10,846 nucleotides of DNA, taken from assembly GCA_021852245.1 (NCBI GenBank), contig JAJZNY010000393.1, forward strand, positions 1-10,846. Reading direction: 5' to 3'. The notes beneath the pieces were generated by a model. It ran no database searches and was not told the origin of the DNA. It saw only the letters and a list, made by a program, of their open reading frames with translations. A program made the position numbers and the translations under genes. Positions 5,027-10,846 of the stretch are shown piece by piece. Source of the DNA: Planctomycetota bacterium (GTDB taxonomy: Bacteria; Planctomycetota; Phycisphaerae; WQYP01). Every line of letters begins with the position of its first letter. The stretch's first letter is position 1.

Positions 5027-7984
5027 ATGCCGGGAGTTAAATACCGTAGCCGAGTATTTTTCGCTTTGCTGATCGGCCTGACGATGTGCGGAACCGCGGG
5101 GGCGGACATCAATGGTTTCACAAATACCGCTCATGCTAATTTTTTCCATGAAAAGCAGCCGGAAATCGTTCAGGGCGGCATCACTCTGACCCAAGGCAGA
5201 CCCCATCAGGCGGCGAGTATTTTCTGCCGGAAACGTCAGAACATTCGGGCATTTGAGGCGGGCTTTACCTATCAGGCCAAGCCCGGTAGGGCCGGCATGC
5301 CGGCCGATGGATTGGCATTGGTGTTTCAAAATGATCCGCGCGGAGTCAAGGCACTGGGCGGCGATGGAGGTGCTCTGGGTTATGGCGCTCCGCGCTCCGC
5401 TGGTGAGAGAGGCTTGTCCCCGATTATGCACAGCGCCGCAGTTGAATTTAATATCTTCGCTCATACTGGTATTGGAGTGTGTGTTCATACACAGGGGGTC
5501 ACCGGCCTTTATGAAAAGATCTCGCCGGTAAACCTCAGCAGCGGTGATCCGATTCGTGTGACCATTCACTATAACGGCGTCTTTATCAGCGAAGCATTCA
5601 AAGACCTCAAAACCGGTCAGACCTTTTCCACCCGCCAACTTGTCGATATACCCGGAGCCGTTGGCGGAAATCGGGCCTATGTTGGCTTCACGGCTGCCAG
5701 CGGTGACGGGGCGGAAATTCAACGGGTGAGCAATTTCTATTTTGTCGGTGAATCGCCGGTTCCCTGGCGGCACTCGCCCCCGGTTGATTTTGTCCAGCCG
5801 CTGCTGGGCACGGGCAGCGGTCCCGGATACAGCATTAATCTCTTTCCCGGACCGTCCATGCCCTTCGGCATGGTGCAACTCAGCCCCAACACCCAACCTT
5901 CTGCCTATGGCTATCACAGCTTTCAATCTCACATCCTCGGGTTTTCCATGACGCATATGAGCGGCCCGGGGTGTGCGAACGATGGCGATATATTTTTCAC
6001 CGCGACCACCGGCAAGGTGCATACGAGAATTAAAAATTTTGAATCCCGCTATTCTCACTCCCATGAGCGAGCTGCCGCCGGCTATTACCGGGTGGACCTT
6101 CTCCGCTGGGGCGTCCGCGCGGCCCTGACGGCGACGACACGCTGCGGATTGGCTCAGTTCACTTTTCCCGGAGGACGCCGCGCCAATGTGCTCGTGCCCA
6201 TCAGCGAAACACTCAACTACACCCATGCATCGCATGTGCATGTGGTCGGAAATGACGAGATCACCGGTTTCGATGCCAATCACTGCTTCTGCGGCAACAG
6301 TCAGGTATACCGGGTTTATTTTGTCATGAAGTTTTCCCAGCCGTTCAAATCCTTCGGTACCTGGTCCGGGCCCGGCAGCGGTATGAACGGCCACGGTATT
6401 CTTCACTCCGGCACCCGCATCGCCACGCAGGTTGATCATCATCAATGGATCGGAGCCTATGTCTCGTGGCCCGCTTCCAATGTCCAGCGCGTGATCACGG
6501 CCAAGATCGGTATCTCATACGTCAGCTTGGCTGATGCGAAGGAAAATCTCAAGGCGGAAGTGGGCGACCGTAGTTTTAATACTGTGCGACTGGCGGCTCT
6601 GGCCCGCTGGAACAAGGCTCTTTCGGTCATCCAGGTGCATGGTGGTACCAGAGCCCACAGAATAGAATTTTACACCGCGCTTTACCATTCCATGCTGATG
6701 CCCAATACGGCCAGTGATGTCAATGGCAAATACATGGGGTTTGATGATCGCGTTCACCGCATGCCGTCAGGCCATGTGGATTACATGGATTACAGCGGCT
6801 GGGATATCTATCGCAGCCAGATGCCTCTTCTCGGACTCATCGCACCGAGCCGCACGGCCGACATATGTCAGTCCATCGTCCTGATGTACAAGCAAGGGGG
6901 GTGGATCGGGCGCTGGCCGCAAACTCATTACTATACCAATGTCATGTGCGGCAGCCCGTTGACCACCGTCATGTGCCAGGCGTGGGACGAAGGAATTCAC
7001 GGATTCGATATTCGCGCTGTATGGCCCGGTATGGTGAAGGATGCTACTGAAGCTCCGCCTCCGGGTAAACCGTATGCGGGTGAAGCCGGCATCCAATGGA
7101 TCAATAAACTCCACTATGTGCCGGACAACTATGTGTCTTACGGATCGGTATCGCAGATACAGGAAGATTGCATTGCGTACGCCGCGATTTACCACCTGGC
7201 CAAGCGGCTTGGAAAACCCACCGCCCGCCATTTCTTCTTGAAACGCTCGCTCTACTACCGGAATGTCTTCGACCCGGCGGATCGTGTGTTTCGGCCGCGA
7301 CTTTCCAACGGAAAATGGCTCCAGCCCTTCAATCGCAACCAATACCATGGTTTCGTTGAAAATTCCTGCTGGGACTATCAATGGCTCGAACCGTGCGATA
7401 TGGCGTGGGTGATTCATGCCGTCGGGCGGGATCGGTTTAACCGGCGACTGGAAAAATTCTTCAGCTATCAACAGCCTAACTGGTATGCGCTTTATTACAA
7501 TCCCTACAACGAGCCCGACCTCGAAGCGCCATTCGAATTTGACTTCTCGGGCAAACCCTGGCAAACGCAGCGGGTTGTCCGCAAAATCCTGCGGCAGAAT
7601 TATAACTTGTCGTATGACGGCGTACCGGGCAATGACGATTGCGGCGAGATGTCATCGTGGGCGGTCATGAGCATGATGGGGCTTTACATGGTAGACCCCG
7701 GCAAGCCGGTGATGGAACTTAACAGCCCCCTCTTCCGCAGCATCGTCATCCACCTTGCCGCCCCCTACACCGGCAAAGAGATTGTGATTCGCACCAATAG
7801 CCATCCGTTCGCCAAGCCGTACATTCATGGCTTGACGATCAATGGACATCGGTGGAATAAGACTTATGTGCCGGTCAAAACGCTTACCAATGGCGCCACG
7901 CTGATCTATCACCTTGGACGTAAGCCCGATCATCATTGGGCCGCATCGCCTGAAGATGCACCGCCGTCCATCACCGGCAGGTAG
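5027..7984 (+). CDS. Secreted L-type lectin-like domain fused to GH92 alpha-mannosidase
   Basis: This 985-residue secreted protein has three parts. Residues 1-24 form a signal peptide: KYRSR, a hydrophobic core, then AGA before DIN. LTMC is a poor lipobox, so a lipoprotein is unlikely. Residues 25-240 resemble an L-type (legume/ERGIC-53-like) lectin, with ADGLALVFQ (Asp94), LGGDGGALGYG, AAVEFN (Glu140, Asn142) and AYVGFTAASG. From about 253 onward the protein is GH92, beginning VDFVQPLLGTG and PFGMVQLSPNT, then GWDIYRSQMPLL (Trp592-Asp593) and SVSQIQEDC with Glu713, which aligns with the catalytic acid. GNDDCGEMSSW (868-878) follows, holding Asp870/Asp871 of the catalytic-base block. GH92 enzymes are Ca2+-dependent exo-alpha-mannosidases that invert the anomeric carbon. 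Usual length is about 750, and the excess here is the lectin. The 208-nt gap after fucI suggests its own promoter. Linkage specificity is unknown. An in-frame ATG at 4979 would add 16 residues. Confidence 0.92.
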   Translation: MPGVKYRSRVFFALLIGLTMCGTAGADINGFTNTAHANFFHEKQPEIVQGGITLTQGRPHQAASIFCRKRQNIRAFEAGFTYQAKPGRAGMPADGLALVFQNDPRGVKALGGDGGALGYGAPRSAGERGLSPIMHSAAVEFNIFAHTGIGVCVHTQGVTGLYEKISPVNLSSGDPIRVTIHYNGVFISEAFKDLKTGQTFSTRQLVDIPGAVGGNRAYVGFTAASGDGAEIQRVSNFYFVGESPVPWRHSPPVDFVQPLLGTGSGPGYSINLFPGPSMPFGMVQLSPNTQPSAYGYHSFQSHILGFSMTHMSGPGCANDGDIFFTATTGKVHTRIKNFESRYSHSHERAAAGYYRVDLLRWGVRAALTATTRCGLAQFTFPGGRRANVLVPISETLNYTHASHVHVVGNDEITGFDANHCFCGNSQVYRVYFVMKFSQPFKSFGTWSGPGSGMNGHGILHSGTRIATQVDHHQWIGAYVSWPASNVQRVITAKIGISYVSLADAKENLKAEVGDRSFNTVRLAALARWNKALSVIQVHGGTRAHRIEFYTALYHSMLMPNTASDVNGKYMGFDDRVHRMPSGHVDYMDYSGWDIYRSQMPLLGLIAPSRTADICQSIVLMYKQGGWIGRWPQTHYYTNVMCGSPLTTVMCQAWDEGIHGFDIRAVWPGMVKDATEAPPPGKPYAGEAGIQWINKLHYVPDNYVSYGSVSQIQEDCIAYAAIYHLAKRLGKPTARHFFLKRSLYYRNVFDPADRVFRPRLSNGKWLQPFNRNQYHGFVENSCWDYQWLEPCDMAWVIHAVGRDRFNRRLEKFFSYQQPNWYALYYNPYNEPDLEAPFEFDFSGKPWQTQRVVRKILRQNYNLSYDGVPGNDDCGEMSSWAVMSMMGLYMVDPGKPVMELNSPLFRSIVIHLAAPYTGKEIVIRTNSHPFAKPYIHGLTINGHRWNKTYVPVKTLTNGATLIYHLGRKPDHHWAASPEDAPPSITGR

Positions 7985-8003
7985 GGTTGCTCAAACCAGA
8001 TAA

Positions 8004-8025
8004 AACGGCGAAAGTGTACGCCGTT
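8004..8025 (+). repeat. First of two tandem hairpins after the GH92 gene
   Basis: AACGGCG (8004-8010) and CGCCGTT (8019-8025) are a perfect 7-bp inverted repeat with an 8-nt loop, starting 20 nt after the GH92 stop. No T run follows. It may mark a transcript end or stabilise one, or it may work together with the adjoining hairpin. Confidence 0.5.
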
Positions 8026-8047
8026 GGTGCGATGGCGTCATCGCGCC
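8026..8047 (+). repeat. Second of two tandem hairpins, just before the GT87 gene
   Basis: GGTGCGATG (8026-8034) pairs with CATCGCGCC (8039-8047), giving 9 bp with one G-U pair and a 4-nt GCGT loop. It abuts the previous hairpin with no gap and ends 7 nt before the GGAAGG ribosome site of the next gene. It could separate the two genes or affect translation of the second. Confidence 0.5.
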
Positions 8048-8054
8048 GGATGGC

Positions 8055-8060
8055 GGAAGG
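8055..8060 (+). promoter_or_regulatory. Shine-Dalgarno supporting the TTG start at 8070
   Basis: GGAAGG lies 9 nt before the TTG at 8070. The first in-frame ATG is not until about 8211, inside the conserved region and after the first membrane helix. The TTG is therefore the best start. Confidence 0.55.
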
Positions 8061-8069
8061 TGTGTTCGA

Positions 8070-9431
8070 TTGGCGGCTGAAACTCCCAATACAACCGGTG
8101 CTTTCGGCTATCTGAACCGAATCGAACGCATCGGCCTGGTGGCACTGCTTCTGGGCGTGATCATCTTCGGTGTGGTGACGGAAGTGCGATCAGCATTTCT
8201 GAAACGCCGCATGACGGATGTGGATACCTATTTCCGCGCCGCCTGGGCCGTCCGCGTGCACAAAGACCCGTACAACGTCACCGACACCAACGGTTGGCAC
8301 TATAACTATCCGCCGCTGCTAGCAGTCGCCCTCTGGCCGCTCGCCGATGCCCCGGCCGGACATTCCCGCGCCGGTCTGCTTCCCTATGCGGTGAGCGTCG
8401 GCATCTGGTATGTGATCAGTATCGTGGTGATCTGGCTCGGGGTGTGCTTTATTGCGCACGCATTTGAGGCGAGCAGCTCTGATCCCATGGTTCGGTCGCA
8501 AAAGCGATATTGCCGCCGCTGGTGGGCACTTCGCATCTTACCAATTCTGGTCTGCATGCCGGCGCTGGGCCGGGCATTGGCCCGGGGGCAGATCAATTGC
8601 GTACTCCTGATGCTTTTTTGTCTCGCCGGCGCCGCTCTGACTTGGCGCAAGCAAATTGCCGCCGGATTCTGGCTGGGACTCACTGCCGCCATCAAGGTGT
8701 TTCCCGCGTTTTTATTGTTGTATGCCTTCTGGCGCATGCGGTTTCGGATGCTGGTGGGGGCAGCGACGGCACTTCTTCTGGGGGTCATCGTCATTCCGGC
8801 ATTAGTGATGGGGCCACACCACGCCTACACGGCCGAATCCCGCTTCATGCAGGTGGTCATCGAGCCGGCGCTGGGGCTGAATCACAATACATCCCGTGAT
8901 CGGGAACTGCTGGATGTCAACAAGACCGATTCGAACTCCTTCGAGGCGATGATCGACCACACCGTCAACATTGGCCACCCCGCTCCGCCACCCGCCCCGT
9001 GGATGAAAATTGCCCATTGGTCAATCAGTGCCTTGTGCGTGCTCATCACGCTCTGGGTGGAATTCAAAACCCGTCAGCATCATCCGCTGCATCGAAACTT
9101 ATTCCTCGGCGCCCTAATTACCATCATGATGCCGATCGTCCCCATCTGCCACCCGCATTATTATTGCATGGTCCTGCCGCTGGTCACGACCATGCTGGCC
9201 GTCCGATGGGAAAAAGATCAGAAATTGCCAATTGGCTGGGGATTGGGCTTGGTGCTCCTTTTTTTCGCGGCGTCGCACATTCTCACCGTTCTGCCGCCGC
9301 CGTTTTATATTCTGCGCGGCTTGGGGCTGGTGACCTACGCGGCATTGGTACTCTGGGCTGCGGCACTGGTGATGATGTGGAAACTGCCGCGATGGGTGCC
9401 CGTCGCCGCCCCCGCCCATGCGGCCGGTTAA
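8070..9431 (+). CDS. DUF2029/GT87-family integral membrane glycosyltransferase
   Basis: This is a 453-residue polytopic membrane protein. The first helix spans about residues 21-37. The acidic pair Asp50/Asp52 in TDVDTYFRAAWAV then lies in the first outer loop, where GT-C glycosyltransferases carry catalytic or metal-binding acids. DPYNV and HYNYPP (80-82) follow, then ARGQIN (171-176), GLTAAIKVFPAFLLLYAFWRMR and further helices up to about 440. This order matches DUF2029/GT87. Known members are mycobacterial mannosyltransferases that use polyprenyl-phosphate-mannose on the outer face of the membrane. The substrate here is unknown. A polyprenyl-phosphate sugar donor would fit the flippase-like genes further upstream, but that link is inferred. 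The start is TTG, backed by GGAAGG. The gene stands 85 nt after the GH92 gene, behind two hairpins, so shared transcription is uncertain. Confidence 0.85.
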   Translation: MAAETPNTTGAFGYLNRIERIGLVALLLGVIIFGVVTEVRSAFLKRRMTDVDTYFRAAWAVRVHKDPYNVTDTNGWHYNYPPLLAVALWPLADAPAGHSRAGLLPYAVSVGIWYVISIVVIWLGVCFIAHAFEASSSDPMVRSQKRYCRRWWALRILPILVCMPALGRALARGQINCVLLMLFCLAGAALTWRKQIAAGFWLGLTAAIKVFPAFLLLYAFWRMRFRMLVGAATALLLGVIVIPALVMGPHHAYTAESRFMQVVIEPALGLNHNTSRDRELLDVNKTDSNSFEAMIDHTVNIGHPAPPPAPWMKIAHWSISALCVLITLWVEFKTRQHHPLHRNLFLGALITIMMPIVPICHPHYYCMVLPLVTTMLAVRWEKDQKLPIGWGLGLVLLFFAASHILTVLPPPFYILRGLGLVTYAALVLWAAALVMMWKLPRWVPVAAPAHAAG

Positions 9432-9890
9432 GATTCGCACTATTCGAGGCAACGGCGGGCTCGCAGCAGATCGCATGTGAAACACCCCACCGAAATTAGA
9501 TTTTTGCAAGCGGGCGGGAGCGCCGTGAGCGAAAATATCCACCTATCTGTAAATCTTTTTGGGCGTTGCCGCCGTCATCCTCTGCATACCCCTGCGGTTA
9601 GTATCTTTTTCACTACGGTGGCCGCCGGTGGGGTGAATCCATCGGCTTGAATTCAGATGATCGCATCCGGTGGCTGCTCGCCCCTGAGATCAGCAGAAGG
9701 CGGAGAGGAGCAGGCAGTTGGCACCGGGCGACAGCCGGGGCGCGGCGGATCGTTTCTTTGTGTCGGTGAAAATGGCGTTTCTGCTGCAGATCGGAGGCCA
9801 TCCGTTCGGTCGCAGCGGGCAGGGGCATCTGTCTGACGGGGAACCGGCAACCCGAGTATGATGTGAAAGAGAACACCTTGCGCGGAGTGA
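9432..9890 (+). other. 459-nt stretch with no supported gene; possible structured leader
   Basis: I find no convincing coding region. The small open frames here, on both strands, lack ribosome sites or recognisable motifs. CACCCCACCG (9483-9492) is perfectly complementary to CGGTGGGGTG (9626-9635). Further on, CCGGTG (9667-9672) pairs with CACCGG (9722-9727), and nested inside it CTGCTC (9674-9679) pairs with GAGCAG (9708-9713). No known RNA family was recognised. It may be a long 5' leader of the ComB gene, a small RNA or gene remnant. Confidence 0.35.
9884..9887 (+). promoter_or_regulatory. Shine-Dalgarno for the ComB gene
   Basis: GGAG lies 3 nt before the ATG at 9891 and 6 nt before the ATG at 9894. 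The second spacing is more usual, so 9894 is preferred. Confidence 0.45.
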
Positions 9891-9893
9891 ATG

Positions 9894-10622
9894 ATGAATG
9901 TCAGTCTGGTGCTGCTGCCGAGCGATGCTGATGTCGATACCATGCGGGAAAGCCAGGTGGTGGTATTTGATGTCCTTCGTGCCACGAGCACGATAACAAC
10001 GGCGATCGCGGCGGGCGCCGAGCAGATTCGCTTTTTTGCTGCCCCCGATGCGGCTTTGGCCACCCGCCGGGAATATCCGCACGCCCTGCTCTGCGGCGAA
10101 AAGGGGTGCCTCAAGATTCCCGGCTTTGACTTGGGTAATTCACCCCTGGAATTCCGCCCCGAGGTCGTGCGTGGGCGGGTCATCCTGATGACCACAACCA
10201 ACGGCACCAAAGCGATTCATGCGGCGAAAAACGCCCGACACCTCTTTGCCGGTTCGCTGCTCAATGCCCGCGCCACGGCCGAAGCACTGGTGCGCAACCC
10301 GGAGGATATTGTGCTGTTATGTGCCGGAACGGATAACCACCCCGCGATGGAAGATATTCTCGGTGCCGGTGCGGTGATCAATGAATTGCAGAAGCTTGCG
10401 TTGGCAACCCCGATGAAGGCCACAGATCTGGCCATGACGGCCTGTTTTGCCTTTCGCCAGGCTGCGGCGGATCTGCAGTCCGCGTTAAGTAAGGCACAGG
10501 GCGGGCGAAATCTGATTGCTGCCGGACTCTCTGGCGATATCGTTCATTGCAGTCGGCTCAACGGCCTGCCGAGTGTGGTGCGGATTGCGGGCGATCAGCT
10601 TGCCACCGTGCCGAGGGCGTAG
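9894..10622 (+). CDS. comB: ComB-family 2-phosphosulfolactate phosphatase
   Basis: This 242-residue protein covers the whole ComB family, whose usual length is about 235-245. ComB removes phosphate from (2R)-phospho-3-sulfolactate in a Mg2+-dependent reaction. In methanogens this is a step of coenzyme M synthesis. Conserved blocks seen are VVVFDVLRATST (22-33, with Asp26 and Arg29), CGEKG (67-71), GFDLGNSPLEF (77-87), TTTNGT (100-105) and ATDLAMTACF further on. It has no signal peptide and is probably cytoplasmic. The start is ATG 9891 or 9894, with the latter chosen on ribosome site spacing. No phosphosulfolactate synthase (ComA) or sulfolactate dehydrogenase (ComC) is in the window. Many bacteria without coenzyme M carry this family, so the in vivo substrate is open. 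It could make sulfolactate or act on another phosphate ester. The family call is firm. Confidence 0.9.
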   Translation: MNVSLVLLPSDADVDTMRESQVVVFDVLRATSTITTAIAAGAEQIRFFAAPDAALATRREYPHALLCGEKGCLKIPGFDLGNSPLEFRPEVVRGRVILMTTTNGTKAIHAAKNARHLFAGSLLNARATAEALVRNPEDIVLLCAGTDNHPAMEDILGAGAVINELQKLALATPMKATDLAMTACFAFRQAAADLQSALSKAQGGRNLIAAGLSGDIVHCSRLNGLPSVVRIAGDQLATVPRA

Positions 10623-10723
10623 CCAAAACGCGGCGGCAGCTTTGGCCTCAAGAGCCTGGCTCGCGTTTACATCGGCCACCTGTGGTGAATTCGGCGGCCG
10701 AGGCGGAAATCAGGTGTCAGTGC

Positions 10724-10753
10724 TTGTGGCCCAGCGCCGTGTTGCGTTAATAT
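10724..10753 (+). promoter_or_regulatory. Weak candidate promoter before the right-edge gene
   Basis: TTGTGG (10724-10729) and TAATAT (10748-10753) are spaced by 18 nt, about 55 nt before the ATG at 10808. Both hexamers match the sigma-70 consensus only partly. The A/T-rich patch stands out from its GC-rich surroundings. Confidence 0.25.
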
Positions 10754-10807
10754 CACATGTGGGACAGGATGGGCTAAAGAACAGGCTGTTTTTTACTGAG
10801 GTACCGC

Positions 10808-10846
10808 ATGGCTTCGAACAAGAAAAAAGATGCGGCGGCCCTGTAC
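10808..10846 (+). CDS. N-terminus of an unidentified lysine-rich protein (partial)
   Basis: An ATG at 10808 with GAGGT 5 nt upstream opens 13 codons (MASNKKKDAAALY) before the window ends. The charged, non-hydrophobic start argues against a signal peptide. The ribosome site and the gap after the ComB gene support a real start. No function can be assigned from this fragment. Confidence 0.6.
   Translation, partial: MASNKKKDAAALY

Noticed and set aside
5009..6445. 478-codon open frame antisense to the lectin-GH92 gene
   Set aside because: It mirrors a firmly identified gene, and long antisense frames are common in GC-rich DNA. No recognisable domain was seen.
6767..7564. 265-codon open frame antisense to the GH92 catalytic region
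   Set aside because: It is the shadow of a conserved catalytic module with no motif of its own.
9525..9650. Small + strand frame of about 41 codons starting GTG (MSENIHLSV...)
   Set aside because: The ribosome site is poorly spaced and the product is unrecognised. It may deserve a comparative check but is not supported alone.
9721..9740. TGGCACC-like stretch resembling a sigma-54 promoter
   Set aside because: The required GC element at the -12 position is missing.
9613..9876. 87-codon minus-strand frame in the gap before comB
   Set aside because: It starts with GTG without a ribosome site and has a low-complexity Arg/Pro/Ser-rich product without motifs.
9653..10210. 185-codon minus-strand frame overlapping comB
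   Set aside because: It lies opposite conserved ComB motifs and has no motif of its own.

Overview
The window is a GC-rich bacterial stretch whose genes are almost all on the + strand. It carries eight complete genes plus a gene tail at the left edge and a gene start at the right edge. The gene content fits a planctomycete-like (PVC group) chromosome: an L-fucose isomerase beside a secreted lectin/GH92 glycosidase, a DUF2029/GT87 integral membrane glycosyltransferase and a ComB phosphatase. That assignment is an inference from gene content. No rRNA or marker gene is present to prove it. I see no tRNA, rRNA, CRISPR array, insertion sequence or phage gene.

Region 1 (1-2843) is a tightly packed operon. 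An unseen upstream gene is followed by an SGNH/GDSL hydrolase, two small four-helix SMR/ArnE-ArnF-like membrane proteins and a WbaZ-like GT4 glycosyltransferase. Each of the four junctions overlaps by exactly 4 nt (GTGA or ATGA), so the set is probably translationally coupled. It reads like a small module for making and flipping a lipid-linked sugar. A weak hairpin terminator follows.

Region 2 (2844-7984) is a sugar catabolism pair. It holds a canonical L-fucose isomerase (FucI) and then, 208 nt later, a large secreted protein with an N-terminal L-type lectin-like domain fused to a GH92 alpha-mannosidase. The gap between them holds an 11-bp direct repeat and a hairpin. Together the genes suggest use of a fucose- and mannose-containing glycan.

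Region 3 (7985-9431) has two back-to-back hairpins and a GT87-type polytopic glycosyltransferase that begins with TTG.

Region 4 (9432-10846) has a 459-nt stretch without a convincing gene but with several complementary segments. Next come a ComB-family 2-phosphosulfolactate phosphatase and the first 13 codons of an unidentified lysine-rich protein.

I found no clearly new defence or mobile system. The most interesting items are the coupled hydrolase/paired-flippase/glycosyltransferase operon, the lectin-GH92 fusion with an altered lectin metal loop, and the regulatory-looking repeats upstream of that fusion.
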